A DNA stretch of 64,000 bases from JAHIVB01 sp964574705 (GCA_964574705.1 CAZNOO010000001.1:1-64000), one strand, 5' to 3'. Numbered from the stretch's first letter, positions 18,297 to 27,514 are shown. The notes: generated by a model from the sequence alone, not told the origin. Translations and numbers: made by a program.

Positions 18297-20537
18297 TTAC
18301 TGAATATATAATTCACAATGATATTCGTCTTCAATCAAACGAATCTCATTATAAATTCCAATTTGAATCGGTCTGTCGACCTTGATGCATAATTCTTTTG
18401 AATCAATTGAGATGATAATCAAGGTATTGCGATATGCAAAATGAACCTTGAGTGAAGTAATTTCATTAGGCAAAACTGGATGAATGGAGAGAGAATCCTC
18501 TAAGATACGAATGCCGAGTATACCAAACAATACAGTGAGGTAAGACCCGCCAAGCGATGCAATATGCAGTCCATGATGCGTGTTGCGATGCGTATCTAAG
18601 AAGTCAATTTTGATTACGTCTAGGAGATATTCAAATGATTTTGAAGTGTCACCCAGTTTTGCCGCAATGATGGAATAAATACATTTAGATAAACTTGAAT
18701 CATGAGTCGTCAAAGGGAGGTAATAATCGAAGTTATTTCTTAAAACTTCGGGATTATCGTTTCCGAGAAGGAACAGGGAAAGCAGGGTATCTGCCTGTTT
18801 CAAGACCTGATGACGGTAAATAAATAAAGGATGGTAATGAAGAAGAAGAGGGAAATTTTCTTTTGGAATACTCTTCAGATCAAGAATCGGTTTTTGCAAA
18901 AACCCTGCATCCTGTGCGAATATATTTCTTGATGGATCAAATGGCAAAACCATTTCTTTTGAGGCTTTTTCAAACAAAGTGACTTCGTCAGATGTCAACT
19001 TGATTTTCGTAATAACCTCTTTCAATTCACTCTGATATCGTTGATAGTAAGACACAATGTGTTCAAAGTGATATTTTGCCATTGAATTTGTATAATAATT
19101 GTCGTTTACCAAAGCGGTGTATTCATCAGGACCCGTAACGGAGTTAAGATGGAAATGATGATTTTCAAAGTTACCAACGTTTAACAGGAATCGTCCTGTT
19201 TCAACAAGCAATTCAAATCCGAATTCAGATAGAAACAAGACATCTGCAGTATACTCATAATATTTGATGACTGTATAAGCAACGTCGCTGTTGATGTGGT
19301 ACTGCGCGCTTCCGGCAGGATAGTAAGGAGAAAGCTCTGTGCCCTTGATGGTTCTCCATGGAATTTTCGCTCCAGTAATAGAACCAAGGTGTTCTGCCTC
19401 TTTTTTAGATTCTTTCAAATGAATGAATCTGTTTTTAATAAGAGCGAGGGCTTTTTCTGTATTCGTAAGAAGGAAATAAGGAAACATGTATATTTCTGTG
19501 TCCCAGAAATAATGACCTTCGTATCCTTCTCCCGACAATCCCTTTGAAGCGATGTTGAATGCTTCAATTCCTGAGTGGGATGAGTTTAGTTGATAGATGT
19601 TGTATTGTAAGATTAAACTAAGATCACTCGGCCCTTCAATTTCAATCAAGGACTGTTTCCAAAACGCAGTCAAGTACTTTTTTTGAAGGTCTTTATAAAA
19701 TGAGTAACCATTTTTAAGCGTTATTGATAAAATTTCAGTGTTATTTTCTAAATATTTGGGAGTCAAGATATCCGAAGTAAAGACCACGAACTTTGTGATT
19801 GAAAAGGGTGAATTCTGTTTTGCTTTATAAGAAAGGATGGCTTCAACTCCAGAAGAAGACTCTTCATAGATTGCATCCTTGTCATGCGACATCGATACAA
19901 TCAAGTTCAAATTCGTCTTTGTGGTTTTAGCGTGAATGGCTGCAGAACTCAATTTTAAGTACTTTTTTTCGATTGATACTTCAGGATTCATTGCAATATT
20001 AATGCGAGGATCCATCTTGTTTTCCACTCTTTGTTTTGGTAAATCGAGAGAACTTCTAATCTCAATCTCACCCTCAAAATTAAGTGGTGTAACTTCCAAG
20101 TGGATAATCAATAATTCTTTTTGTACGAAAGAAACAAGTTTCTCTTCACAAATCAGGATTTCTTTTCCATCTAACATTTTGTAGTGTGCTTTTCTGATGG
20201 AGTAGCCTTGGTCAAGATCAAATGAGCGATGAAGCGAGATGAGAGAACCATTCTTCATGTTCACAGTAGTTCCATTCATAGAAATATCCATGGTCTGACC
20301 ATCGATGATATTGACGATTCTTTCGCCATTTTGAGGGAAATGAATTGAATTTTCTTCATATTTATAGGAATACTGATTGTAAAAACCATTCATATAAGAC
20401 TGCTTGGCCTGATCAAATCCATATCCTTCTACAAAATTTCCTCTCACACCGATAAACCCGTTGGAAAGCGAAAAGATGGTTTCATCGACCAGCAACATCT
20501 CATGTTCCATGCGATTATTGCGGTTGATTATCTTCAT
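18297..20537 (-). CDS. GH65 disaccharide phosphorylase (maltose/trehalose/kojibiose phosphorylase-like)
   Basis: The ATG at 20537 has GAGGA seven bases upstream; the in-frame ATG at 20549 contains that site, so the downstream start is preferred (746 aa, usual for GH65). N-terminal beta-sandwich (LSNGFIGVRGNF), then the (alpha/alpha)6 barrel with GHYFWDTEIYMFP, the catalytic acid E472 in VTGPDEY, and HHGLHIASLGG, which contributes phosphate binding in this family. It would split an alpha-linked disaccharide with inorganic phosphate to beta-glucose 1-phosphate and a free sugar. Specificity cannot be read by eye. GH65 operons usually carry a beta-phosphoglucomutase; none is present in this window. 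Confidence 0.88.
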   Translation of the reverse strand: MKIINRNNRMEHEMLLVDETIFSLSNGFIGVRGNFVEGYGFDQAKQSYMNGFYNQYSYKYEENSIHFPQNGERIVNIIDGQTMDISMNGTTVNMKNGSLISLHRSFDLDQGYSIRKAHYKMLDGKEILICEEKLVSFVQKELLIIHLEVTPLNFEGEIEIRSSLDLPKQRVENKMDPRINIAMNPEVSIEKKYLKLSSAAIHAKTTKTNLNLIVSMSHDKDAIYEESSSGVEAILSYKAKQNSPFSITKFVVFTSDILTPKYLENNTEILSITLKNGYSFYKDLQKKYLTAFWKQSLIEIEGPSDLSLILQYNIYQLNSSHSGIEAFNIASKGLSGEGYEGHYFWDTEIYMFPYFLLTNTEKALALIKNRFIHLKESKKEAEHLGSITGAKIPWRTIKGTELSPYYPAGSAQYHINSDVAYTVIKYYEYTADVLFLSEFGFELLVETGRFLLNVGNFENHHFHLNSVTGPDEYTALVNDNYYTNSMAKYHFEHIVSYYQRYQSELKEVITKIKLTSDEVTLFEKASKEMVLPFDPSRNIFAQDAGFLQKPILDLKSIPKENFPLLLHYHPLFIYRHQVLKQADTLLSLFLLGNDNPEVLRNNFDYYLPLTTHDSSLSKCIYSIIAAKLGDTSKSFEYLLDVIKIDFLDTHRNTHHGLHIASLGGSYLTVLFGILGIRILEDSLSIHPVLPNEITSLKVHFAYRNTLIIISIDSKELCIKVDRPIQIGIYNEIRLIEDEYHCELYIQ

Positions 20538-20561
20538 TTGGTTCCTCATTTCATTAATAAA

Positions 20562-21419
20562 TTACTTTATGGCACCTGATGTCATACCTTTGATGATATG
20601 TTTCTGAGCAAACAGGAACAACACGATGACAGGGAGTGCGGCCAATACGACGCTTGTTAGAATTAAGTCCCATTCACGAACGTAGGAACCTGCTAGATTG
20701 GCAACTGATAAAGGCAAGGTTCGAGTTTTTCCGTTAACACCAATAATTAATACCGGCAGTAAATAGTCGTTCCAGATCCACATACCATTCAGTACAAGCA
20801 AAGTAACAAAAATCGGTTTTAAGATTGGAAGGATAATTTGGAAGAACAATTGTGGCTTTGTGCAACCATCGATGATGGCTGCCTCTTCAATGTCCAAAGG
20901 AATTGATTTGATGAATCCATGGAACAAGAAGATGCTTAATGGCGCTCCAAAACCTATATAAGCAAGAATAACGCCGTAATATGTGTCTTTAAACTGAATT
21001 CCGGTGAAATTTCCCATAAGTTCAAGTAACCGAACAAGTGGCAACATGACAACTTGGAAAGGAATAACCATTCCACTTAAAAAGAACATAAAGATTAAAT
21101 AAGAATATTTTGTTTTGGTTCTCACCAACACCCAAGCGGCCATTCCGCTGAATACGCCGATGGCAATTAAACTGACAGAAGTGATGATGAAGCTATTCAA
21201 AAAGCCAGAAAAATATTTGACATTATCATTTGTAAATATATTTTTAACATTAATATAATATTGAACCAAATGACTTGGAAGTGCTATAGGGGTATTAATG
21301 ATTTCTTGACTCGTTTTTCCTGCATTGATCAAGATAATTAAAAACGGCATAAAGAATACAATAAGGAGAAGTAATGCCAATATTTCAAACATTAATGCTG
21401 TTACACGTTTTTTTGACAT
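20562..21419 (-). CDS. Sugar ABC transporter permease, MalG-like
   Basis: 285 residues with six helices and the EAA loop EEAAIIDGCTKPQLFFQIILP that contacts the ATPase. Start ATG shares one base with the stop of the upstream permease (TAATG), with GGTGGAG ahead. It forms the importer with the 21419-22546 permease and the binding lipoprotein. No ATP-binding subunit is encoded in the operon, so a shared MsmK/MsmX-type ATPase elsewhere is expected. Confidence 0.93.
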   Translation of the reverse strand: MSKKRVTALMFEILALLLLIVFFMPFLIILINAGKTSQEIINTPIALPSHLVQYYINVKNIFTNDNVKYFSGFLNSFIITSVSLIAIGVFSGMAAWVLVRTKTKYSYLIFMFFLSGMVIPFQVVMLPLVRLLELMGNFTGIQFKDTYYGVILAYIGFGAPLSIFLFHGFIKSIPLDIEEAAIIDGCTKPQLFFQIILPILKPIFVTLLVLNGMWIWNDYLLPVLIIGVNGKTRTLPLSVANLAGSYVREWDLILTSVVLAALPVIVLFLFAQKHIIKGMTSGAIK

Positions 21420-22546
21420 TATAGCTCCACCTCTTTCTTCTTGTTGTAGTGTACCTGCAAGAGGCTAAAACCAAGCAATACAATGAAGAATATAATTGCC
21501 TTTGCCTGTCCGGTACCCATTTTGTACTCGACGAAAGCGGTGTTATAGATATTAATAGCCATTAAATTAAGTGACTTCACAGGGGTTTGCCCTAAACTGT
21601 ACAGATTTTGAATCCAGGAAGGCATCAATTGAGGAGGGCCACCTTTTGTCAAAGATACAATGGTGTCATATTGTTTAAAGGAAGTCACAAGCGTCAAGAA
21701 TAAGGAAACTGTAAAGGCTTGAGCAACCAATGGAAACGTAATATGTCGAAGTCTTTGGACCGCATTCGCACCATCGATGGTTGAAGCTTCAATCAAATCT
21801 TGAGGAACGTTTTGGATTGCGGCAATATAAATCATCATGATGTAACCTGCATATTGCCAGGTGATTACAATGATTAGAGCAAGCATTGCGTGCTCATTTC
21901 CACCCGCTGCTAGAATACTTACAGCAAACGGTCCTCCTAGAGAAGTGATGGCGTTATTATAAATAAATTGCCAAATATAACCTAGAACCAATCCACCAAT
22001 GAGGTTAGGCATGAAGAATCCTGCCCGGTAGATGTTCGTCAATTTGAGTTTTTGTGTTACAAGTATGGCTAATCCGAATGCGACGACGTTGATGACAACG
22101 ATGTTTAATGCGGAATAAATAACGGTTCTAAAGAATGAATAGAAGAATTGAGCGTCATTTAATAGACCAGCATAATTTGCAAGCCCGACAAAAGTCACAT
22201 GACCCGTGTTGAGGCCACTCCAGTTTGTCATCGAGAAATAGATACCCATGATGAAGGGCGTGATGACAAAAATACAAAACGCGGACATCGAAGGTAATAG
22301 GAAGTAAATGAAAGTTCGGTTCTTATGTGCTTGATCCGTGTATCCAATAAAATATTTATCGAGGTGCTTGAGAATCTTGTTTGTTCCATGATAACTATTT
22401 TCTTTGGATTCCATCCGGAAGAAGAACCGTTGAAACAGTTTAATGAGGTTTCTTATCGGTACATAAATGAAAATCAAAGGGACTGCAAGGAAAAAAATAA
22501 AAACGGAGAAGAAAAATCTTTGAATAAAGTTCTGCTTTTTTTTCAT
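21419..22546 (-). CDS. Sugar ABC transporter permease, MalF-like
   Basis: 375 residues: a basic N-terminal extension with one helix (about 8-30), then a second segment near 80-100 and the permease core, with the EAA loop LIEASTIDGANAVQRLRHITFP. The start overlaps the glycosyltransferase stop by four bases (ATGA). The N-terminal extension of about 75 residues, including a first helix, is longer than in many short MsmF-type permeases. Confidence 0.92.
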   Translation of the reverse strand: MKKKQNFIQRFFFSVFIFFLAVPLIFIYVPIRNLIKLFQRFFFRMESKENSYHGTNKILKHLDKYFIGYTDQAHKNRTFIYFLLPSMSAFCIFVITPFIMGIYFSMTNWSGLNTGHVTFVGLANYAGLLNDAQFFYSFFRTVIYSALNIVVINVVAFGLAILVTQKLKLTNIYRAGFFMPNLIGGLVLGYIWQFIYNNAITSLGGPFAVSILAAGGNEHAMLALIIVITWQYAGYIMMIYIAAIQNVPQDLIEASTIDGANAVQRLRHITFPLVAQAFTVSLFLTLVTSFKQYDTIVSLTKGGPPQLMPSWIQNLYSLGQTPVKSLNLMAINIYNTAFVEYKMGTGQAKAIIFFIVLLGFSLLQVHYNKKKEVEL

Positions 22547-24009
22547 TTCATCACCTCAATTGGATCTAAATATCGATGAATCTGACCGGAAGATTTTTCA
22601 AATTGAGTGTTGTCAAATGAAAAATCAATTTTATTATTTTTGACAGAAGAATTGATTTTTTTTAAATAACCCTTAGCTGCCGCATCCCAAGTATACTTTT
22701 CGAGCACTCTTTGTTTGCCTTGCTCTTTATAAAACTGATAATTGCTGAAAAGTTTATGAATTCCTTCTGCAATATCTTGTGAATCAGTCGGATCCACTAA
22801 AACGCCAAATTCTTTTGATCCCTCTTTCAAGACTTCGCTTGGGCCGCCATTTTTGGTGACGACGGCAGGTAATCCTGAAGACATCGCTTCAATGGGTGCT
22901 AACCCAAAAGGTTCATAGAGAGAAGTGAGAACAAATGCGCTCCGTTTAATCGACATGAATCTGTAAAAAGAAGAGAGTTCTTGTTGAGATTTTATATTGA
23001 TGAAAGAGATTTTCCCATAAAGATCAAAATCTTTAATAATCTTCATCATTTGGTCCAAAATCTCCTTTTCGTCACTGCTTGCGAGTTCGTAGTCAGAAAA
23101 TGCGTGATCGATTCCTCGTAAAGAGATGATGACATTGGACTGTTTTTGGATGATAGGGTCTGAAGCAAAAGCTTTCAGAAGACCCAGGTGGTTTTTTTTT
23201 GGGTCTAATCTACTCGCCAAGACGAGATAGGGATAGTCAATTCTTGAAGGGTCAATATCGCGTTCAAGAACCGTTTGGATTTTATGAAACATTTCATGGT
23301 CAAATGACTTTTCATCTTCTGTGAAAACCAGTGTATTTGCACCTGGGGGAACGACCGAGAATCGATGGTCGACCTTTGCTGATTGTGAAATATCAGCGTA
23401 AAGAGGGTGGAAATACTGTTCAGACGATTCTTGATGTGTTGACACAAACAAGATATCTGCTAATTCAATCGAAATTCTTTCCGCAAGAATTCGTTTTGAA
23501 AAATGATAACGATTCTCCAAATCCTCAAAATCAGGAATCTCTTGGAAAAGTTTATCTAGTTTTTGAGCTCCGAGACTGTGAGCAGTAAAAGAGTAAGGTA
23601 TTTGTTTTTTACGTTTGAGATAAGCGGCCGACAATCCGCCATCGCCATAATGACCTGTCACAAAATCAGGAAAGCGATTTTGTGATTCAAAGAAAGCGAT
23701 GATGTTGTCTGTCCACTCATCAAGAAATGGCCAAAGATCTTCTTTGCTTAAGAACTGGTCTGGTCCGCAAGGAACACGAATGATTCTCAAATTTTCGATA
23801 TTGTCATAAAAATCAAATTCAGATTTAAATTCAGGAAATCGTTCATCGTTAAATTTACGGGTGAAGATGTCAATCTTATGTCCCATTCTTGCAAGTGAAG
23901 ATGCAATCTCCTTCACGTAGACCAATTGTCCACCGAAATCGGGATGCATTGTCCAGTAGGAATCTGCCTTATCAAAATTACCTTGAGGGTTCATAAACGC
24001 AATATACAT
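22543..24009 (-). CDS. GT4 glycosyltransferase, sucrose-phosphate synthase/sucrose synthase-like
   Basis: AAGGGTGAAAG precedes ATG 24009. The 488-residue GT-B protein strongly follows the bacterial sucrose-phosphate synthase pattern: N-terminal WTMHPDFGGQLVYVKE, GHYGDGGLSA, FTAHSLGAQK, then SRLDPKKNHLGLL, SLRGI, and the UDP-binding LTSLYEPFGLAPIEAMSSGLP region with the E-x7-E pair, and KYTWDAAAKGYL. Such enzymes make sucrose 6-phosphate from UDP-glucose and fructose 6-phosphate; relatives act as sucrose synthase and run in reverse. No sucrose-phosphate phosphatase domain or gene is visible. Placement in an import operon with a fructokinase-type PfkB suggests cleavage instead of synthesis, an inference. 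Confidence 0.8.
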   Translation of the reverse strand: MYIAFMNPQGNFDKADSYWTMHPDFGGQLVYVKEIASSLARMGHKIDIFTRKFNDERFPEFKSEFDFYDNIENLRIIRVPCGPDQFLSKEDLWPFLDEWTDNIIAFFESQNRFPDFVTGHYGDGGLSAAYLKRKKQIPYSFTAHSLGAQKLDKLFQEIPDFEDLENRYHFSKRILAERISIELADILFVSTHQESSEQYFHPLYADISQSAKVDHRFSVVPPGANTLVFTEDEKSFDHEMFHKIQTVLERDIDPSRIDYPYLVLASRLDPKKNHLGLLKAFASDPIIQKQSNVIISLRGIDHAFSDYELASSDEKEILDQMMKIIKDFDLYGKISFINIKSQQELSSFYRFMSIKRSAFVLTSLYEPFGLAPIEAMSSGLPAVVTKNGGPSEVLKEGSKEFGVLVDPTDSQDIAEGIHKLFSNYQFYKEQGKQRVLEKYTWDAAAKGYLKKINSSVKNNKIDFSFDNTQFEKSSGQIHRYLDPIEVMK

Positions 24010-24013
24010 ACTT

Positions 24014-24955
24014 TCACCCTTCTTTCGATAAAATCAAATGATCTAATTTTGGTAAATTTGCATTTGCACCTACGACTTTTAAAGTAAATGAACTACATAA
24101 GAGGCCAAGTTGAATGGAGTCGTATATGCTCATCCCTTTTGATATCCCTCCATAAAGGCCACTCCAGAATGAATCACCTGCGCCTGTGGAGTCGATTACT
24201 TTTTTTGCGAGCGAAGGTAATACAATCGACTCGTTTCCATATTTTGCAATGATACCTTTTTTTCCTAAAGTCATTAATACAAGTTTGCATCCGAGATTCT
24301 GATACATTTGCATATATTCTTCAATGGAGTGATTATCTCCGAAAATACGTACGGAATCGTCAAGACTTGGCTTGATGATATCAACTGATTTGATGATTTG
24401 TTTTAATCTGTTTAATCCAGTTTGATTTGAGTCATCCAACAAAGGATGATAATTGGGATCAAACCCGATTAAGATATTATTTTCTTTTGCAATCAAAATC
24501 GATTCCAAAATAGTTTCATAAGACGGAGAATCAGATAAAGGCCAATAAGAAAAGTGTAATATCTGAGATTTCGAAATATCTTCCTTTAACTCATTTGATA
24601 ATGGTATATATTTATCTGAAGAACGGTGAAAAGATGGAACAGGAGAAGAAGCAGTTTGGTCAATTTCGACATAAGAAGTAGGATAATCTACAAAATCAAT
24701 GTGAAAAGATAGTTTGTTTTCACGAATGAAATTTAATAAAAAACGACCATTTCCATCTTTTCCAATTGCAGTGAACATCCTCGACTTCAGACCTAATTGA
24801 TGAAGATTTAATGCGATATTTGCTGGGCTTCCACCAAAAAATTGTTGAAGATTGCCAGTATCATGGTCACTTATGAAATCTATTAGTAATTCCCCAACCA
24901 AAAGGACATCTATCGACTTTTCTGGCTGAAGGGGAAAAGCTTGGTCAAAAGTCAT
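24014..24955 (-). CDS. PfkB-family carbohydrate kinase, probable fructokinase
   Basis: AAGGAGGA precedes ATG 24955. The 313-residue ribokinase-fold protein shows the N-terminal signature GGSPANIALNLHQLG and the C-terminal DSTGAGDSFWSGL with the anion hole and catalytic Asp. Sequences of this type phosphorylate fructose, 2-keto-3-deoxygluconate or similar sugars; fructokinase is favoured by the adjacent sucrose-synthase-like gene. It is the first gene of the minus-strand operon, with a LacI-type operator and a consensus promoter just upstream, and ends four bases before the glycosyltransferase start. Confidence 0.88.
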   Translation of the reverse strand: MTFDQAFPLQPEKSIDVLLVGELLIDFISDHDTGNLQQFFGGSPANIALNLHQLGLKSRMFTAIGKDGNGRFLLNFIRENKLSFHIDFVDYPTSYVEIDQTASSPVPSFHRSSDKYIPLSNELKEDISKSQILHFSYWPLSDSPSYETILESILIAKENNILIGFDPNYHPLLDDSNQTGLNRLKQIIKSVDIIKPSLDDSVRIFGDNHSIEEYMQMYQNLGCKLVLMTLGKKGIIAKYGNESIVLPSLAKKVIDSTGAGDSFWSGLYGGISKGMSIYDSIQLGLLCSSFTLKVVGANANLPKLDHLILSKEG

Positions 24956-24972
24956 TAGTATTCCTCCTTTTG

Positions 24973-24986
24973 TGGAAAGGTTTCCA
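24973..24986. promoter_or_regulatory. LacI-type operator 1
   Basis: TGGAAAGGTTTCCA, six-base arms TGGAAA/TTTCCA around GG, located between the promoter at 25021-25049 and the kinase start, so a bound repressor would block elongation. A second site with the same arms is at 26106-26119. Confidence 0.75.
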
Positions 24987-25020
24987 TATCTGTGTAAAAA
25001 AATAATCCCCTCTAAAATGC

Positions 25021-25049
25021 ATTATATCACTCTTTGTAAGCGTTGTCAA
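25021..25049 (-). promoter_or_regulatory. Consensus promoter of the sugar operon with overlapping cre site
   Basis: On the minus strand: TTGACA (25049-25044), exactly 17 bases, TATAAT (25026-25021). The + strand stretch TTGTAAGCGTTGTCA at 25034-25048 matches the CcpA cre consensus WTGNAANCGNWNNCA at every specified position and overlaps the -35 box and spacer. A perfect promoter shut off by carbon catabolite repression is the straightforward reading. The ccpA gene is not in the window. Confidence 0.8.
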
Positions 25050-25069
25050 AGGGGAATTTATTCTTTTTT

Positions 25070-26050
25070 TCAAATTGTTTCACCTTCAGAAAGTGAAACG
25101 GGTATGACTTTACTTTCAATTTTCTGTTTAGTGTAATAATTAATGATAATCTCACTCATTGCTTTTGCGATGAGTTCTGGTGATTGGGAAATAGAAGTAA
25201 TCTTTTCACCTAAATTCAAAAAACTTCTTCCTCCATCGAATCCGATAACTTTAACATCTTGTGGTACACGCTTCCCCATTTTAGCCAAAGCTTGAATTGC
25301 TGAATAAGCAACAGCGTCTGAAACGGTGAAAATACCATCTACATTTGGATAACCTTTTATCATCTCGTAGATTTCATCAGCTCCAATGAAATAATCTCCA
25401 AGTGGATATTCAATATTCACTACATTTGCATGCTTTTGTGCATCCAAATACTCAATAAATCCTTTTCTTCGTTTGGTAACTTCTGTCCAAACGGGGGTAT
25501 TGTCTCCTTGGGCATCATCACCGATAAACATGAAATTCTTGCATCCCTTTTCGATCAGTTTCTTGGCTGCAATGATGCCTCCCTGATAGTTGTCGCTCGA
25601 TACAAAAGGAATATCTTTGAATCTGCGGTCAAAAGAAAGAATAGGCAAATTCTTGTCTAAATACTGTTCAACATCATTGTTAGTAAGAAGAATGACAGCA
25701 TCTACTCGGTTGTTTTTCAACATATCAAGATATACAATCTCTTTTTCAATCTTTTCGCTTGAGTTACATAACATGACTTTGTATCCGGACTTAAATAATT
25801 CTTCCTCAACATGATACAATAATTCGCCAAAAAACAGATGTGTACTATTGGGAAGTATAAAAGCAACAATGTTGTTCCGTTGAGAAGTCATGCTTCTAGC
25901 AATCTCGTTTGGAAGATATTTCATCTCTTTGACAACTTTTTCTACTTTTTCGCGTGTTTCTTTTTTAACATATCCAGAATTGTTGATGACTCTAGATACG
26001 GTTCCAATACCAACTCCGGCTTGTTTAGCGATGTCTTTGATATTAGCCAT
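25070..26050 (-). CDS. LacI-family transcriptional regulator
   Basis: GAGGTGGTAG precedes ATG 26050. The 326-residue protein has the LacI helix-turn-helix at the very N-terminus (IKDIAKQAGVGIGTVSRVIN), the hinge helix (YLPNEIARSM) and a periplasmic-binding-protein-like effector domain (DAVILLTNNDVEQYL, VIGFDGGRSFLNLG). It probably binds TGGAAA-N2-TTTCCA sites at 24973-24986 and 26106-26119 and so controls the sugar operon, itself and perhaps the divergent phosphofructokinase. It ends 115 bases before the operon's first gene, close to the promoter. Confidence 0.93.
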   Translation of the reverse strand: MANIKDIAKQAGVGIGTVSRVINNSGYVKKETREKVEKVVKEMKYLPNEIARSMTSQRNNIVAFILPNSTHLFFGELLYHVEEELFKSGYKVMLCNSSEKIEKEIVYLDMLKNNRVDAVILLTNNDVEQYLDKNLPILSFDRRFKDIPFVSSDNYQGGIIAAKKLIEKGCKNFMFIGDDAQGDNTPVWTEVTKRRKGFIEYLDAQKHANVVNIEYPLGDYFIGADEIYEMIKGYPNVDGIFTVSDAVAYSAIQALAKMGKRVPQDVKVIGFDGGRSFLNLGEKITSISQSPELIAKAMSEIIINYYTKQKIESKVIPVSLSEGETI

Positions 26051-26105
26051 TCTACCACCTCAATTCTTAATTTTATCACAAGATTGTTAATAATTAAAGA
26101 ATTTG

Positions 26106-26119
26106 TGGAAATCTTTCCA
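26106..26119. promoter_or_regulatory. LacI-type operator 2
   Basis: TGGAAATCTTTCCA, arms identical to the site at 24973-24986 with TC in the centre. It lies 56 bases upstream of the lacI-type gene in the region shared with the divergent phosphofructokinase gene. Confidence 0.75.
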
Positions 26120-26293
26120 TATTATTATTAAAGAAATGGTTTGACTAGATTGTTGACTATTTGGATGCTTTTGACGTCAATTTGTAGTATGTAAAGCGTA
26201 TTTTTACTGATTCGAAGTAAAATCACGAAAAAGTTCTTTTTTGTTTCAATGTTTTTTGATATCATAAATAGTATGTGCAAGGGAGTGGTATCT

Positions 26294-27514
26294 ATGACTA
26301 AACTAAGAGGAAACCTATTATACGGTCAATCCGGAGGGCCAACAAGCGTTATTAATGCATCTGCATACGGTGTCATTTCAGAAGCAAGGAAGCATCATCC
26401 TTATATTGAGGATGTTATTTGCATGCGCCATGGTATCCAAGGAGCTTTGAATGAAGACTTTATTTTCATTTCCAAACAAGACGAAATTCAAATCGAATTA
26501 TTGAAACATACGCCCGGTTCTGCATTCGGTAGCGTTAGACACAAACTGAAAAATTTCAAAGAAGATGACTCGGATTATATAAGGCTTCTTTATATTTTCA
26601 AAAAATACAATATTCGTTATTTCTTATACAATGGCGGTAATGACTCAATGGATACTTGCGACAAAATTGCAAGTTACATGTCTCAAATTGATTACGACAT
26701 TAACATCATAGGCGTTCCAAAGACGATTGACAACGATCTTCCGATTACAGATCATACACCTGGTTACGGAAGCGCAGCGAAGTTTATCGCGAATACAATG
26801 ATGGAAATTTCTTATGATATGCTTGCCTATCCTAATGGAAAAGTAACCATCGTTGAAATCATGGGACGTCATGCAGGCTGGCTGACGGCAGCCGCTTCAC
26901 TTGCAAATTTAAGCGGATTCGGACCCGATTTGATTTACCTACCTGAAGTGCCTTTTAACATTGAACAGTTTAAAGAAGACGTCAAGCGTGTCTACAAAGA
27001 GAAGAAACAGTGTTTGATTGCCGTTTCTGAAGGAATTCAAAACGATGAAGGAATTTTCATTTCTTCCTCATCAGGACTCAAAGATGCATTCGGTCATTTC
27101 CAATTAGGTGGCGTTAGCTCAAAACTCGCAAATACTGTATCAACGGACTTAGGAATTCCTTCAAGATCCGTTGAATTTGGTTCTACTCAAAGAGCAGCTT
27201 CCCATATTCAAAGCCTTACCGACGTTAACGAAGCCATCGAAGTGGGGAGAGTAGCTGTATTGGCAGTTCTTGCAGGAAAATCGGACTTAATGGTGACAAT
27301 CAATAGAGTGTCCTCGAATCCATACAAGGTGGAATATCAATTACATCCATTAAAAGCATGCGCAAACGTAGAAAAACAAGTTCCAATCGAAATGATCAAT
27401 GAAACTTTGAATGGAGTTAATGAATTATTCATTGAATATGCATTGCCGTTAATTCAAGGTGAAAATCCACCAATGTATAAAGATGGAATCCAACAATTTA
27501 CGAAATTGAAATAA
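26294..27514 (+). CDS. pfp: Pyrophosphate-dependent 6-phosphofructokinase
   Basis: GGGAG at 26281-26285 sets ATG 26294 (406 aa), not the upstream in-frame codons at 26249. The phosphofructokinase fold is clear: YGQSGGPTSVINAS, GGNDSMDT, GVPKTIDNDLP, and VEIMGRHAGWL. Two residues decide the donor: ATP enzymes carry Gly in GGDGS and Gly in PGTID, while here they are D117 (GGNDS) and K143 (PKTID), the hallmark of PPi-dependent enzymes. It interconverts fructose 6-phosphate and fructose 1,6-bisphosphate reversibly using PPi/Pi. PPi-PFK is known from Acholeplasma. It is transcribed divergently from the LacI gene. Confidence 0.92.
   Translation: MTKLRGNLLYGQSGGPTSVINASAYGVISEARKHHPYIEDVICMRHGIQGALNEDFIFISKQDEIQIELLKHTPGSAFGSVRHKLKNFKEDDSDYIRLLYIFKKYNIRYFLYNGGNDSMDTCDKIASYMSQIDYDINIIGVPKTIDNDLPITDHTPGYGSAAKFIANTMMEISYDMLAYPNGKVTIVEIMGRHAGWLTAAASLANLSGFGPDLIYLPEVPFNIEQFKEDVKRVYKEKKQCLIAVSEGIQNDEGIFISSSSGLKDAFGHFQLGGVSSKLANTVSTDLGIPSRSVEFGSTQRAASHIQSLTDVNEAIEVGRVAVLAVLAGKSDLMVTINRVSSNPYKVEYQLHPLKACANVEKQVPIEMINETLNGVNELFIEYALPLIQGENPPMYKDGIQQFTKLK

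Noticed and set aside
26189..26204. cre-like ATGTAAAGCGTATTTT upstream of the phosphofructokinase gene
   Set aside because: One extra base breaks the consensus register and the right half does not match.
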